DNA of 64,000 bases from assembly GCF_000226095.1 (NCBI RefSeq), contig NC_016472.1, positions 806,001 to 870,000 of the forward strand. Reading direction: 5' to 3'. The DNA is from Thermothelomyces thermophilus ATCC 42464 (lineage: Eukaryota; Ascomycota; Sordariomycetes; Sordariales; Chaetomiaceae). Made by a program: the position numbers and the translations under genes. The notes under the pieces were generated by a model. The model was not told where the DNA came from, did no database searches, and was given only the letters and a program-made list of their open reading frames with translations. This document shows positions 9,569 through 17,037 of the stretch, in pieces; positions within the stretch are counted from its first letter, which is position 1, and the number at the start of each line of letters is the position of its first letter.

Positions 9569-10948
9569 TCACCGGAAACGTCCTCGAGCCCTATCGCACT
9601 CCTCTAAGAACCGGTATATACCCTCTAACCCTTCGAAGTCGTCTGAGTAGTGCTCGCCCGAGCGGCTCAAGACGGGCGACGGCGACGACATGCTTTCGTA
9701 TCCCTCCAGTTCCGACACCACGGAGAGGCGCCAGGGGTTATCCTCGTACTCTTGAACGATGAACGCGTCCTCGACGTCCGAGGACGACGAGGACCCGGAT
9801 CGGCGGGACCGGAGGGAGCCGCCGGGCGAGGTGACGGTGCGGTCGCAGACGGCGTCGGGCGCGAAGGGGAAGCGCAGGGCGACGTCGACGGCCGGGCTGG
9901 AGTCCAAGTCCGGATCCTGCCCGACCACGCCCCGCCTGACGCCGACGTCGTCGCACAGCCTCTCAACCGCCTCGGCGTCCAGGCCGGGGAAGCGCACCCT
10001 CAGCACGCCGTCCTTCTCCAGGTACACGGGCAGGTCTCCGAGCCCGGCGAGGCGCTTGAGGTCCGTCATGATGGCGGCCAGGTCCTGCAGCGCGCGCGCA
10101 AAGTCGACCGCGAGCACGTCCAGGAAGCCCTCGGCATGGAGCGTCGCGGCGGCGGTGGCGGCGGCGGCCCGCTCCTTTCCACCCGCAAACGGCAGCATCG
10201 CGCCGAGCGGGCTCAGCGCGGTGATGGTGGGGCTGATCTTGAAGTCGACAAACGCGCCGGGGGCGTGCCGGTGCGCCAGCATCGCCTTGGCCATCATGAC
10301 GCGGGCCTCCTCCTGGGTAGCGCTGACTGCGCGGTACCGCTTCTCGCCGCGGGGACCGACGCCGTCGAAGCGGGCGCGCTGGCCCGAGAGCCAGAAGGCG
10401 CGCATCGCCTGGCTGACGTTCTGGACGACCTGGGCCGGGGCGGCGGGGGTGTGGCTGAAGTAGCGGACGCCGCCGACGCGGCCCGAGCCGGGGATGCCGT
10501 AGCCGCCCGCGGTGCGGCCGAGGGTGCCTCCGGTGAGGTTGGGGCGGAGGGTGGAGGCGAAGGGGGCGCGCCCGGTGAGCTGATTAACGGCGCGGGAGAC
10601 GGTCGACGTCGGGAGCTTGAAGCGCTCGAAGCGGAAGGCGGGCTTTGGACCGGCGGGGCCGTGGGAGGAGCTGAGGAAGCGACGGGCGGCGGCTGCGGGG
10701 AGGTTGGCGGACGAGAACCACCTGCCGGCGCCGGCGCGCTTCTGCTGGCGCAACCATGCGGCCGGGTGAACGGGCTGACGGGCGTTTCCGGTTCGGACGG
10801 CGACGGGCTGCAGTTGGGCGTTCAGAGGGCGCGTGGCGGCGGATAGCTTGGAGCGCAGCATCTTGGTGGCCATCCGCGCGTTGCTGACCAAGTGCTTGCG
10901 CAGCACGCGCAGGGCCACGGGGGCCCAGACGCCCCCGAGGGGTGACAT
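9569..10948 (-). CDS. conserved fungal protein often labelled 'casein kinase II beta 2 subunit'
   Basis: One exon of 459 residues from ATG 10948 (MSPLGGVWAPVALRVLRKHL). Reading further upstream would need a non-ATG start. The N-terminal ~55 residues are rich in Arg, Ser, Ala and Leu and lack acidic residues, like a mitochondrial presequence. A conserved-looking block follows: VRYFSHTPAAPAQVVQNVSQ, AMRAFWLSGQRARFDGVGPR, GEKRYRAVSATQEEARVMMA, then FVDFKISPTITALSPLGAML. I associate this block with fungal proteins named casein kinase II beta 2. However, the Cys-rich zinc motif of true CK2-beta subunits is not visible, so that name is doubtful. The C-terminal third is acidic and Ser-rich (SDVEDAFIVQEYEDNPWRLS). 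Mitochondrial location is an inference. Confidence 0.8.
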   Translation of the reverse strand: MSPLGGVWAPVALRVLRKHLVSNARMATKMLRSKLSAATRPLNAQLQPVAVRTGNARQPVHPAAWLRQQKRAGAGRWFSSANLPAAAARRFLSSSHGPAGPKPAFRFERFKLPTSTVSRAVNQLTGRAPFASTLRPNLTGGTLGRTAGGYGIPGSGRVGGVRYFSHTPAAPAQVVQNVSQAMRAFWLSGQRARFDGVGPRGEKRYRAVSATQEEARVMMAKAMLAHRHAPGAFVDFKISPTITALSPLGAMLPFAGGKERAAAATAAATLHAEGFLDVLAVDFARALQDLAAIMTDLKRLAGLGDLPVYLEKDGVLRVRFPGLDAEAVERLCDDVGVRRGVVGQDPDLDSSPAVDVALRFPFAPDAVCDRTVTSPGGSLRSRRSGSSSSSDVEDAFIVQEYEDNPWRLSVVSELEGYESMSSPSPVLSRSGEHYSDDFEGLEGIYRFLEECDRARGRFR

Positions 10949-11024
10949 GGTGATGTTTCGCTGTTTTGGCGATCCGTCGGGGCTTTCAATGCCTGAGGGC
11001 ACCAAGCGGGAGATGTAAAGTGCA

Positions 11025-11034
11025 TACGGAGTAC
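11025..11034 (+). repeat. recurrent intergenic motif TACGGAGTAC (one of five)
   Basis: The same 10-mer, in either orientation, also occurs at 14879-14888, 47445-47454, 47642-47651 and 63925-63934, always outside genes. This copy lies between the divergent minus-strand gene at 10948 and the snoRNA host gene. Confidence 0.6.
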
Positions 11035-11377
11035 TATGTAATAGTTTTCGTGAAGGTCGAGAAGGAAGGAGGGGGAGGCAGCCGGGGGCGGAAGTGGCCG
11101 GGATGTTATCGAGCCCGAGCTCCTATCGATAAGATTATCGCCAACAAGGGGAACTTCGCAAGCCGGACGTAATCCGCACCCTTCTTTGGCTTCCCAAAAG
11201 CGGTTAGCGTTGTTTTTGTGCGGCCCTCTCTCACACTCTCTATCTTATCGAACCCCACAGCACCAGAGCTTTTTTATGCTCCAATTTTTCCCAAGCTTTC
11301 CACAGCTTTTCCCAATTCCTCCAACACACCCCAACACTTCGTCGGTCGACAAGGTGAGCAACCATTCCTCCCCCCTG

Positions 11378-11458
11378 CACAGCTCTTTGATGATAGCAAT
11401 CGAACCTCGACTAGCCCGTGGGATTATTTCATATCTCTAGAATTACCCTGAGAGCACA
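11378..11458 (+). ncRNA. box C/D snoRNA A, predicted to target 18S rRNA
   Basis: C box TGATGA at 11388-11393 and D box CTGA at 11448-11451 are bracketed by a GCTC/GAGC terminal stem (11382-11385 with 11452-11455). The 13 bases directly upstream of box D, CTCTAGAATTACC (11435-11447), are exactly complementary to the universal 18S rRNA segment GGTAATTCTAGAG. By the box D plus five rule the target is the second A of GGUAA, equivalent to human 18S A159, which the U45-type snoRNA modifies. It lies inside the intron 11354-11518. Confidence 0.82.
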
Positions 11459-11629
11459 TCTTGGAGCGACTCCTTGGGCCTTGGTATTCCTGGAGCTCTC
11501 GGCTAACGCTCGATTTAGTGTCGACCGACATTTGGTGCCTTGCCCTTAGACAGTTTTCTTTTGTTGATTGACTATTTCTCTTCAAATACTTACAAGGTTG
11601 GTTAGCTTTTTTTTCTTTTCCCCCACCCT

Positions 11630-11718
11630 TTCAAGTGATGATCAAACTTCAATTATAGGGAATTCCTCATGCCGAATACACGATGTGGAACCAAATAGTT
11701 TCAGCCTTGTCTGATTTG
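11630..11718 (+). ncRNA. box C/D snoRNA B, snR41-like guide for 18S rRNA
   Basis: Perfect C box GTGATGA at 11635-11641 and D box CTGA at 11711-11714. The guide GTTTCAGCCTTG (11698-11709) is complementary over 12 bases to 18S CAAGGCTGAAAC. The plus-five rule points to the first G of the GG in CAAGG, which I equate with yeast 18S Gm1126, the snR41 target. Only a short CAA/TTG stem flanks the boxes. Located in intron 11597-11782. Confidence 0.82.
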
Positions 11719-11809
11719 GACTCTCTCACCTTGGTCGTCTTGTTGCTCTCGTTCGTATCAGCGTGCTAACAAGTCACCGTAGGTATGCTCAAGCTTCCCC
11801 TTGCACCTT

Positions 11810-11951
11810 CCGGCACCATGACGAAACTTTGAACGAACGGGCGGACATAAACGAAGCCTCTCTGTTTCCCTTCGTCAAAAGCAGGGCTGTACACCCTGTG
11901 AGGGGTCTCGGGGAGGAATTCTTGTTGAGAACTCGTCAACTGATTGTGCCC
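11810..11951 (+). ncRNA. box C/D-like snoRNA C, unusually long, target unknown
   Basis: C-like box ATGACGA (11818-11824, one deviation) and D box CTGA (11940-11943) are enclosed by a perfect GGCAC/GTGCC stem (11812-11816 with 11946-11950). The unit spans about 126 nt between boxes, longer than its neighbours, with internal pairings ACGAAG/CTTCGT and AGGG/CCCT. I found no convincing rRNA match for the bases upstream of box D. It could be a structured C/D RNA or two units read as one. Confidence 0.5.
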
Positions 11952-12049
11952 TCGTCAACCAACGTTGATGTCTGCATTATGGGACAGGGTCCTGACTAAC
12001 AGTCTGTCGATAGGTAATACGCTCTTCTAGCTGTCTTGTTCATGACACA

Positions 12050-12136
12050 CATTTCAAAATGATGATCGGTTATTCACACTGTTTGATCCGCCCTTTTGGG
12101 CGGAAATGAACAATCTCCAAAATCTGATTTAATGAG
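12050..12136 (+). ncRNA. box C/D snoRNA D
   Basis: Perfect C box ATGATGA (12059-12065) and D box CTGA (12124-12127) with CATT/AATG and AAA/TTT flank pairing. A 6-bp hairpin CCGCCC-TTTT-GGGCGG (12088-12103) sits between the boxes. Eleven bases, TATTCACACTG (12071-12081), just before a degenerate D' box (TTGA) are complementary to the conserved 25S rRNA segment CAGTGTGAATA. I could not match the guide upstream of box D. Confidence 0.65.
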
Positions 12137-12351
12137 GTATGTTTTCCGACCTTTCCGGCACTGAGTTTCAGACAGCAGCTGACTTGAATCGCAGCCTGAA
12201 CTTGAACTTCCTTCACAATGATTTTTTCCACCGCGACGCGCTAGAAGCAGCGCTAACTCATCCGTGGGATAGGTAATTTGTATGCCATAGGAACTAGAGA
12301 AGAGGTGCTCATTCGGAGTAAGCGTGAGTTCCCCCTTTTTAACTTGCTCAC

Positions 12352-12444
12352 ATACCTCCCTGATGATCCCTTTCCTACCTGCTTTTTAGACTCCGAGTTC
12401 ATCGTGAGGAGACAAACTTTCACCTTGGGGAACTGACGAGGTGT
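12352..12444 (+). ncRNA. box C/D snoRNA E, target unknown
   Basis: C box core TGATGA (12361-12366) and D box CTGA (12433-12436) are enclosed by an ACCTC/GAGGT stem (12354-12358 with 12438-12442). It lies inside an intron with a GTGAGT donor at 12324 and an ACTAACTGG...CTAG end at 12504. The bases before box D (TTCACCTTGGGGAA) gave no rRNA match that I could recall. Confidence 0.6.
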
Positions 12445-12682
12445 CGGAACCGTTTGTGTCTCAAGTCGCGAGTTGAAAGCTATACTAACTGGCTATCAGT
12501 CTAGGTCTCCTTCCTCTATCCTGACTGTTGGTACGGTTTAAATACACATTAGTCTATATCTAAGTAGATTTCAGTGTATATGGTCTCTGTAAAAGAAACG
12601 CAAATTAGTCTCTCGCTGCGCCACAATCTCTCCAGTGCCTTGTGATAGTGAAGTGATGCAGCACCTGGAACAACTGAGCACC

Positions 12683-14317
12683 CTACTGCCGCAGCTGTAA
12701 CCTGGCGTTCCACCCCACGATGCATCGCAGGAGGTCCCAGTCTCCGCGGTGCCCAACCCAGTCTGTCACGACGATGCCCGTAACTGCGTCTCCGGCGCCA
12801 AACTCTCCAGACCCTTTCCCTTCGGTACCGTGCTTCATGCACAGATACTCGATCATGGAAGGGTTGATCTTGAAAGCGATCCGTTCCGGCCAGCAACTGG
12901 CATTGAAGAAGTTGCTCGCGCTCAAAAAGTTGATAAACAGCGGCGGCGGTGGTGGTAGAGGCGTCGTCGCGGCTGCCGCCGCGGAAGAAGAAGAAGAGGA
13001 GGAGGAGGAGGAGGAGCGCACCTCGGCCACGACCGCCTGCGCCTGCGCGGCAGCCCTCGCCAGCCCCTCCTGGGCATAGCGCAGCTTCTTCTGGATGTCG
13101 CTGCCGCTGCCGACGCCGTAGTAGTCCTGGATGCGGATGGTGCCGCTGCCGCAGGTGCCGTCGGCCACGTTGTCGGGCCAGGCGGACCCGTCGATGCCGG
13201 CCTCGGAGGCGGGGACGGCGGCGGGGGAGCGGCCGAGGCCGAAGCGGCGGACGAGCACGACGCGGCCGCGGCACTGGGCCAGCGTGGGCACGCGCGGGGC
13301 CGTGTACCACCGGTCCCGGCGCGGGCGCACGTAGTGCCGGTGCAGGATCCGCGCCAGGTCGGCGTCGCTGCCCCGGCCGGTGCCCTCGCGCTTGAGCGAC
13401 AGCAGCACCGTCTCGGTCGGGTGCGCGGCCAGGAAGTCGTACACGGTCGCCAGCAGCCCCGAGAGGTACTTGGGTCCCGTCAGGGACACGGGGAAGGCCG
13501 AGTGCACCAGGGCGAGCTCCGGCACGCGCGTGCCTTCTCCTCCTCCCTCCTGCTCTTCTTCTCCTTCTTCTTCTTCCCCTCCCTTTGGGGAAGAATTGGA
13601 GGGTGCGGATACGGTGCTGGCGCGGTAGGGCGGGCAGGAGACGCGCACGTCGAGGAAGCGCACGCCGTTGTTGAGCTGGTCGAGGACGGAGACGGCCTGG
13701 CAGCGGACCGAGGGGAGGGCGACGTAGCAGGTGGGCGAGTTGTGGGTGCCCGGGATGGAGAGGGCGGACAGGGGCAGGGCCGGGTCCAGGGTGGACATCC
13801 AGGAGGAGAGGTTGGCCGAGCTGAAGAGGGCGAGGTAGGCGTGCTCGGGCAGGTAGATGGCCGTGAACTCCTTGGTCTCGCCGTCCCCGGCACCGGCGGG
13901 GTGGTGCGCCTTGAGGACTATGCTCCGCCGCGACGAGCCTGGGATGTCGGCGCTGTAGCGGTGTCCGGTGGCGGGGTCTTCGAAGGTCAGCCGCAGCTGC
14001 TCATGACGGGCCGCATCCGGGGCGTAAACTGCGGTGCGGCACTCCGAGAAGGGCTCAATGGTGCCGCTGACGGGCGTTGCCGTCGACGGTAATGGCGCAT
14101 CCGGTTGTTCGTGCGACTGCTCTGGGTTGCTTGAGCGTGACGAGGTCTTGACGAGGCCGTTGGGCTTGTGGAGGTGCGGGTGATGATGATGGACTGACTT
14201 CAGGTGCTCGACCAGCCTCAGCTCTAGCGGAGTGACGGTGAGGTTGCGGATGGTCAGAGTCGGAAGCACCGTGGGCGTTGCGGCAGCCGCCGCGGGACGA
14301 GAGAAGACAGAGCCCAT
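12683..14317 (-). CDS. PI-PLC X-domain (phosphodiesterase superfamily) protein
   Basis: Single exon, 544 residues, ATG at 14317. Residues ~170-330 carry the PLC-like phosphodiesterase core. LSALSIPGTHNSPTCYVALP supplies the first catalytic His near residue 190, LNNGVRFLDVRV supplies the metal/active-site strand, and LALVHSAFPVSLTG the second His. TETVLLSLKREG and RGRVVLVRRFG follow as in bacterial-type PI-specific phospholipases C. There is no signal peptide. Instead the N-terminus MGSVFSR fits an N-myristoylation site (Gly2, Ser6), suggesting membrane attachment. Two low-complexity inserts stand out: a Glu/Gly-rich loop (EEEEGEEEQEGGGEG) and a Ser12-Ala5 stretch made by a GAA/GAG trinucleotide run at 12981-13017. 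The substrate is probably a glycerophosphoinositide, but this is inference from the family. Confidence 0.85.
   Translation of the reverse strand: MGSVFSRPAAAAATPTVLPTLTIRNLTVTPLELRLVEHLKSVHHHHPHLHKPNGLVKTSSRSSNPEQSHEQPDAPLPSTATPVSGTIEPFSECRTAVYAPDAARHEQLRLTFEDPATGHRYSADIPGSSRRSIVLKAHHPAGAGDGETKEFTAIYLPEHAYLALFSSANLSSWMSTLDPALPLSALSIPGTHNSPTCYVALPSVRCQAVSVLDQLNNGVRFLDVRVSCPPYRASTVSAPSNSSPKGGEEEEGEEEQEGGGEGTRVPELALVHSAFPVSLTGPKYLSGLLATVYDFLAAHPTETVLLSLKREGTGRGSDADLARILHRHYVRPRRDRWYTAPRVPTLAQCRGRVVLVRRFGLGRSPAAVPASEAGIDGSAWPDNVADGTCGSGTIRIQDYYGVGSGSDIQKKLRYAQEGLARAAAQAQAVVAEVRSSSSSSSSSSSAAAAATTPLPPPPPLFINFLSASNFFNASCWPERIAFKINPSMIEYLCMKHGTEGKGSGEFGAGDAVTGIVVTDWVGHRGDWDLLRCIVGWNARLQLRQ
12977..13018. 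repeat. trinucleotide repeat coding for poly-Ser in the PLC protein
   Basis: Run of GAA/GAG units on the plus strand, read as consecutive Ser codons on the minus strand, next to an Ala run. Likely length-variable. Confidence 0.8.
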
Positions 14318-16170
14318 CGTCCGGGGCCGTTTGCCGTTGTTTTCTCGTGTGCAATTGCTCGCTATGTCTAAATGGGGTGAAATGGATGGCTCTTTCCGGC
14401 ATAACCTTCTACAGCTTCAGAGAGAGAGTAAACTAAGTGATTAAAACGAATATACGAATACCAGGAAAAGAAGAAAAGAAAGAAATAAAATACAAGCTGA
14501 TGATGTTGTTCGACACGTGTGTTTACACGTGTAAGTGAAGCCACCATTCGGAATTCAAGAACTGTGCAAGTCGGTGTCAATGGTGCCCAAGCTCGATGTC
14601 AGTAGTGTCCAGTGGCTGCTTACATAATCATGGCTTTGTTCCCTCATCAGCTAGCTCTCAACCAGGCGTCGCGCCAAGCAGGCCGAGACGGCAGCAAGGT
14701 CTGCATGGGGACCGCTTGGTGCAAGGCGGGCGGGCTGGTGGCGGACCAAGAGCCTGGATGTCGAGCTCCGCAGCCCTGCATTGATTTTTCCGAATGGGTA
14801 GCAGCTCTATCTTGGACGAATGAAGCCGCTGCTGACGTGATCCAATCATCAGGCACCGACGTCGGTTGAAGCCTGCGGTACTCCGTACCGAGTAGGGCCG
14901 TAGTGCCGGTCGGCACAAGAAGCGAAGTGAGATCCAACCCCGAGGAACAATGGGGGCCGTGGGGTCTGTTATGCCGTTGGTTGCCTCTGCAGTCAGTGAG
15001 TGGCCGGAGAGACGGCTGCAAAGAACTTGTGCGTGGGTGCATGGCCCTCCAGGGAAATTGCCTGGAGCGCGAATTGCGACACTCGGCTCGGGAGAGAAAA
15101 TCGCGAGACGACAGATTCCGACGGCTGTTTACCACTGCTCTGCATCATTTCGGTGCTGACACAAGTCGAGGGCGAGAAAACCTTGACCGTTGGTCGCACG
15201 ACCTCTTATTATTGCCTATGCCGGAGGTGCCAACAGAGCCGGTTTGAATGTGCAGGTGTGCAGGTGGGTGGCATTGCCTGGCAGGGCACGCTACACTAGA
15301 ACGCTTTGAGGCTGAAGGATTCTCCACGAGTGGGCTTGGTTCCCTCAAGCGGGCCAAATATGAATGGAGCCAACGAAAAAGTACTCAAAAACTCTCTGCT
15401 TCAGCCTATCATCATATTATAGTATCGTTTGCATGCCTAACATCTGAGTGTGTTATTTTCATGGTGTTTCACTGTTCCCTGTGTAAGCTGGAACAATATG
15501 AAGCGCAGTGCACGCCCGATTGAGGCGGATCTTCCAACGCTCTAAGAATAACGTTAATCAGTTTATTCTTCCCTGATTGGCTGTTACCCCTGGCAGTGTT
15601 CAGGGTATTTCCTCAACCGCGCCTGCCTTACCAGAGGTGACCCACCTTCCTGGCCGTTATTGCAGGAATGAGGAGAAATTGGTGTCGCTAGTGAAATGCA
15701 GGGGTAAACGACGTTTTCGGCTGAAGCCTCGGCCAATGAGCGCGGCGTGTTGGCGCGCGAAGGCAGCGTTACGAGCAAGTAAGGTCGAGGTCTGGGAGAC
15801 AACCGGCTTGATTCGACCCGTGTGTCATCTCAGGCCCAAGGCGCAGCAGCAATGCTATCCAAGGTATGAGTGCACTTGGGCGCACTGAAAACTAAGCCGT
15901 CCCCCATTCCTTCTTCCCTCTCGTCTCCTCTTTTCGTTTCCTTCAGCGCGCATCTTCCTATCAATCGTGGTAGTGATTCAGTTCAGCCGCAACACATTCT
16001 TTTTAAAAACCTGTCGCTCCTTTCAAGCCAGATTCAAGTCGCTCATTTCTCGACCTTCCCTCGCTCATTCGTTTTATAAATCACGGTTGTCGTGTAACGT
16101 CGACCGATAATAAAGAAGAAGAAAAAAAAGAACAAAGAAAAAAAAGGAAAAGAAGAAAGGAAGAAACAAG
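14318..16170. other. intergenic, no gene supported
   Basis: Several open frames exist but none has a recognisable motif or gene-like codon use. It holds a copy of the recurrent motif GTACTCCGTAC at 14878-14888. The ~270 bases before 16171 become CT-rich and then GAA-rich (gaagaagaaaaaaaag), which fits the promoter and leader of the GPI-protein gene. Confidence 0.45.
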
Positions 16171-17037
16171 ATGCGTTTCTCAATCACCGCCTTTCTCGCC
16201 CTTGCATCCGCCGTTGTGGCCCAGGACCCCACCGAGGGCTTCGATCCCATCACGAAGCCCGCCGAGGGCGAGAAGGTCCCCGCTGGATCAACGTACGACA
16301 TCGTGTGGCTGCCCAGTGAAGCCTACCCTGGCGACATCAAGATTGCCCTGCTCGGTGGAGCCTCGCCCCAGACTCTGACCGTGGTTGATACCATTGCTGG
16401 TAAGACAACGTTTGTACGTTCCTCTCTTGGAAGTACATCGTTGGGCTGACGAGATTTGAACTCTGCAGAGGGTGTCGATGCCTCGACTGGCACCTACAGC
16501 TGGAGCGTGCCTTCCACGCTGGGCGACCTGGCCACCTACGGCATCATCGTCACCCTCGAGTCCGACCCCAGCATCTTCCAGTACGGCTTCCCCTTCAAGA
16601 TTGTCAGTGGCGACGACAGCAACGGGGGCAGCAGCAGCAACAGCTCTGCCACGGTCATCAGCACCAGCACCACCGCTAGCAGCAGCAGCGCCACCAGCTC
16701 GAGCACCGGCCATGCCAGCACTGCTACTTCGACCACGTCTGATGCCGAGGCCACGAGCTCGACCACCCAGTCCAAGACCAAGACCCACAGCTCAACCGTG
16801 ACGAGCACCAGCCTCACGGTCCCCTCGTCCACCTTGGTCTCCTCCACCATCCGTACCAACACCTCGTTCACGACTTCTGCTCCTCCCCTGACCACCATTA
16901 CCAGCAGCGTCATCGTCGCGAACCCCACCTCGACCACGAGCTCGACCAGCACCATTGCCACCAACGGCGTTCCCTCGCTCGCCGCTGGCTCCTTTGCCCT
17001 GTTTGGCGGTGTCGCCATGGCCGTCCTTGCTCTTTAA
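16171..17037 (+). CDS. GPI-anchored Ser/Thr-rich cell-wall protein with Kre9/Knh1-like N-domain
   Basis: Exons 16171-16399 and 16469-17037 join in phase (TIA-E-GVD) to 265 residues. A signal peptide covers residues 1-18 (MRFSITAFLALASAVVAQ). Residues ~25-120 match the fungal Kre9/Knh1 N-terminal Ser-Thr-rich GPI-anchored membrane family: ITKPAEGEKVPAGSTYDIVW, then GTYSWSVPSTLGDLATYGI and FQYGFPFKI. A long Ser/Thr-rich stalk follows, and the C-terminus is a GPI-type hydrophobic tail after a small-residue site (NGVPSLAAGSFALFGGVAMA). It is expected at the plasma membrane or cell wall; molecular function in this family is not settled. The intron has a CTGAC branch point. Confidence 0.88.

Larger units (their letters stand above)
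11230..12545 (+). ncRNA. non-coding multi-intron host gene for box C/D snoRNAs
   Basis: No conserved reading frame crosses this stretch, yet it has well-formed introns and repeated box C/D signatures. Introns inferred from donor, branch point and acceptor are 11354-11518, 11597-11782, 11783-12013, 12014-12194 (alternative GTATGT donor at 12137), one ending at 12272, and 12324-12504. Branch points read GCTAAC or ACTAAC. At least five introns hold one C/D unit each, with terminal stems around the boxes. Clusters of intronic C/D snoRNAs in a protein-less host transcript are known in filamentous fungi such as Neurospora. Exon ends and transcript limits are estimates. The upstream region is pyrimidine-rich (11221-11340), as expected for a strong promoter and leader. 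Confidence 0.7.

Noticed and set aside
9650-10846. 398-codon plus-strand open frame
   Set aside because: Antisense shadow of the minus-strand gene at 9569-10948. The composition (RR, GG, AE runs) is typical of complementary GC-rich codons.
10949-11005. N-terminal extension MVPSGIESPDG for the CK2b2-like protein
   Set aside because: It would begin with TTG, which is not a credible start for this nuclear gene; the ATG at 10948 is used instead.
11763-11999. Open frame of 78 codons inside the snoRNA host
   Set aside because: Overlaps the snoRNA C unit and splice signals; the protein sequence has no support.
14647-15247. Overlapping open frames on both strands upstream of the GPI-protein gene
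   Set aside because: No motif, no splice structure and no codon bias; judged non-coding.
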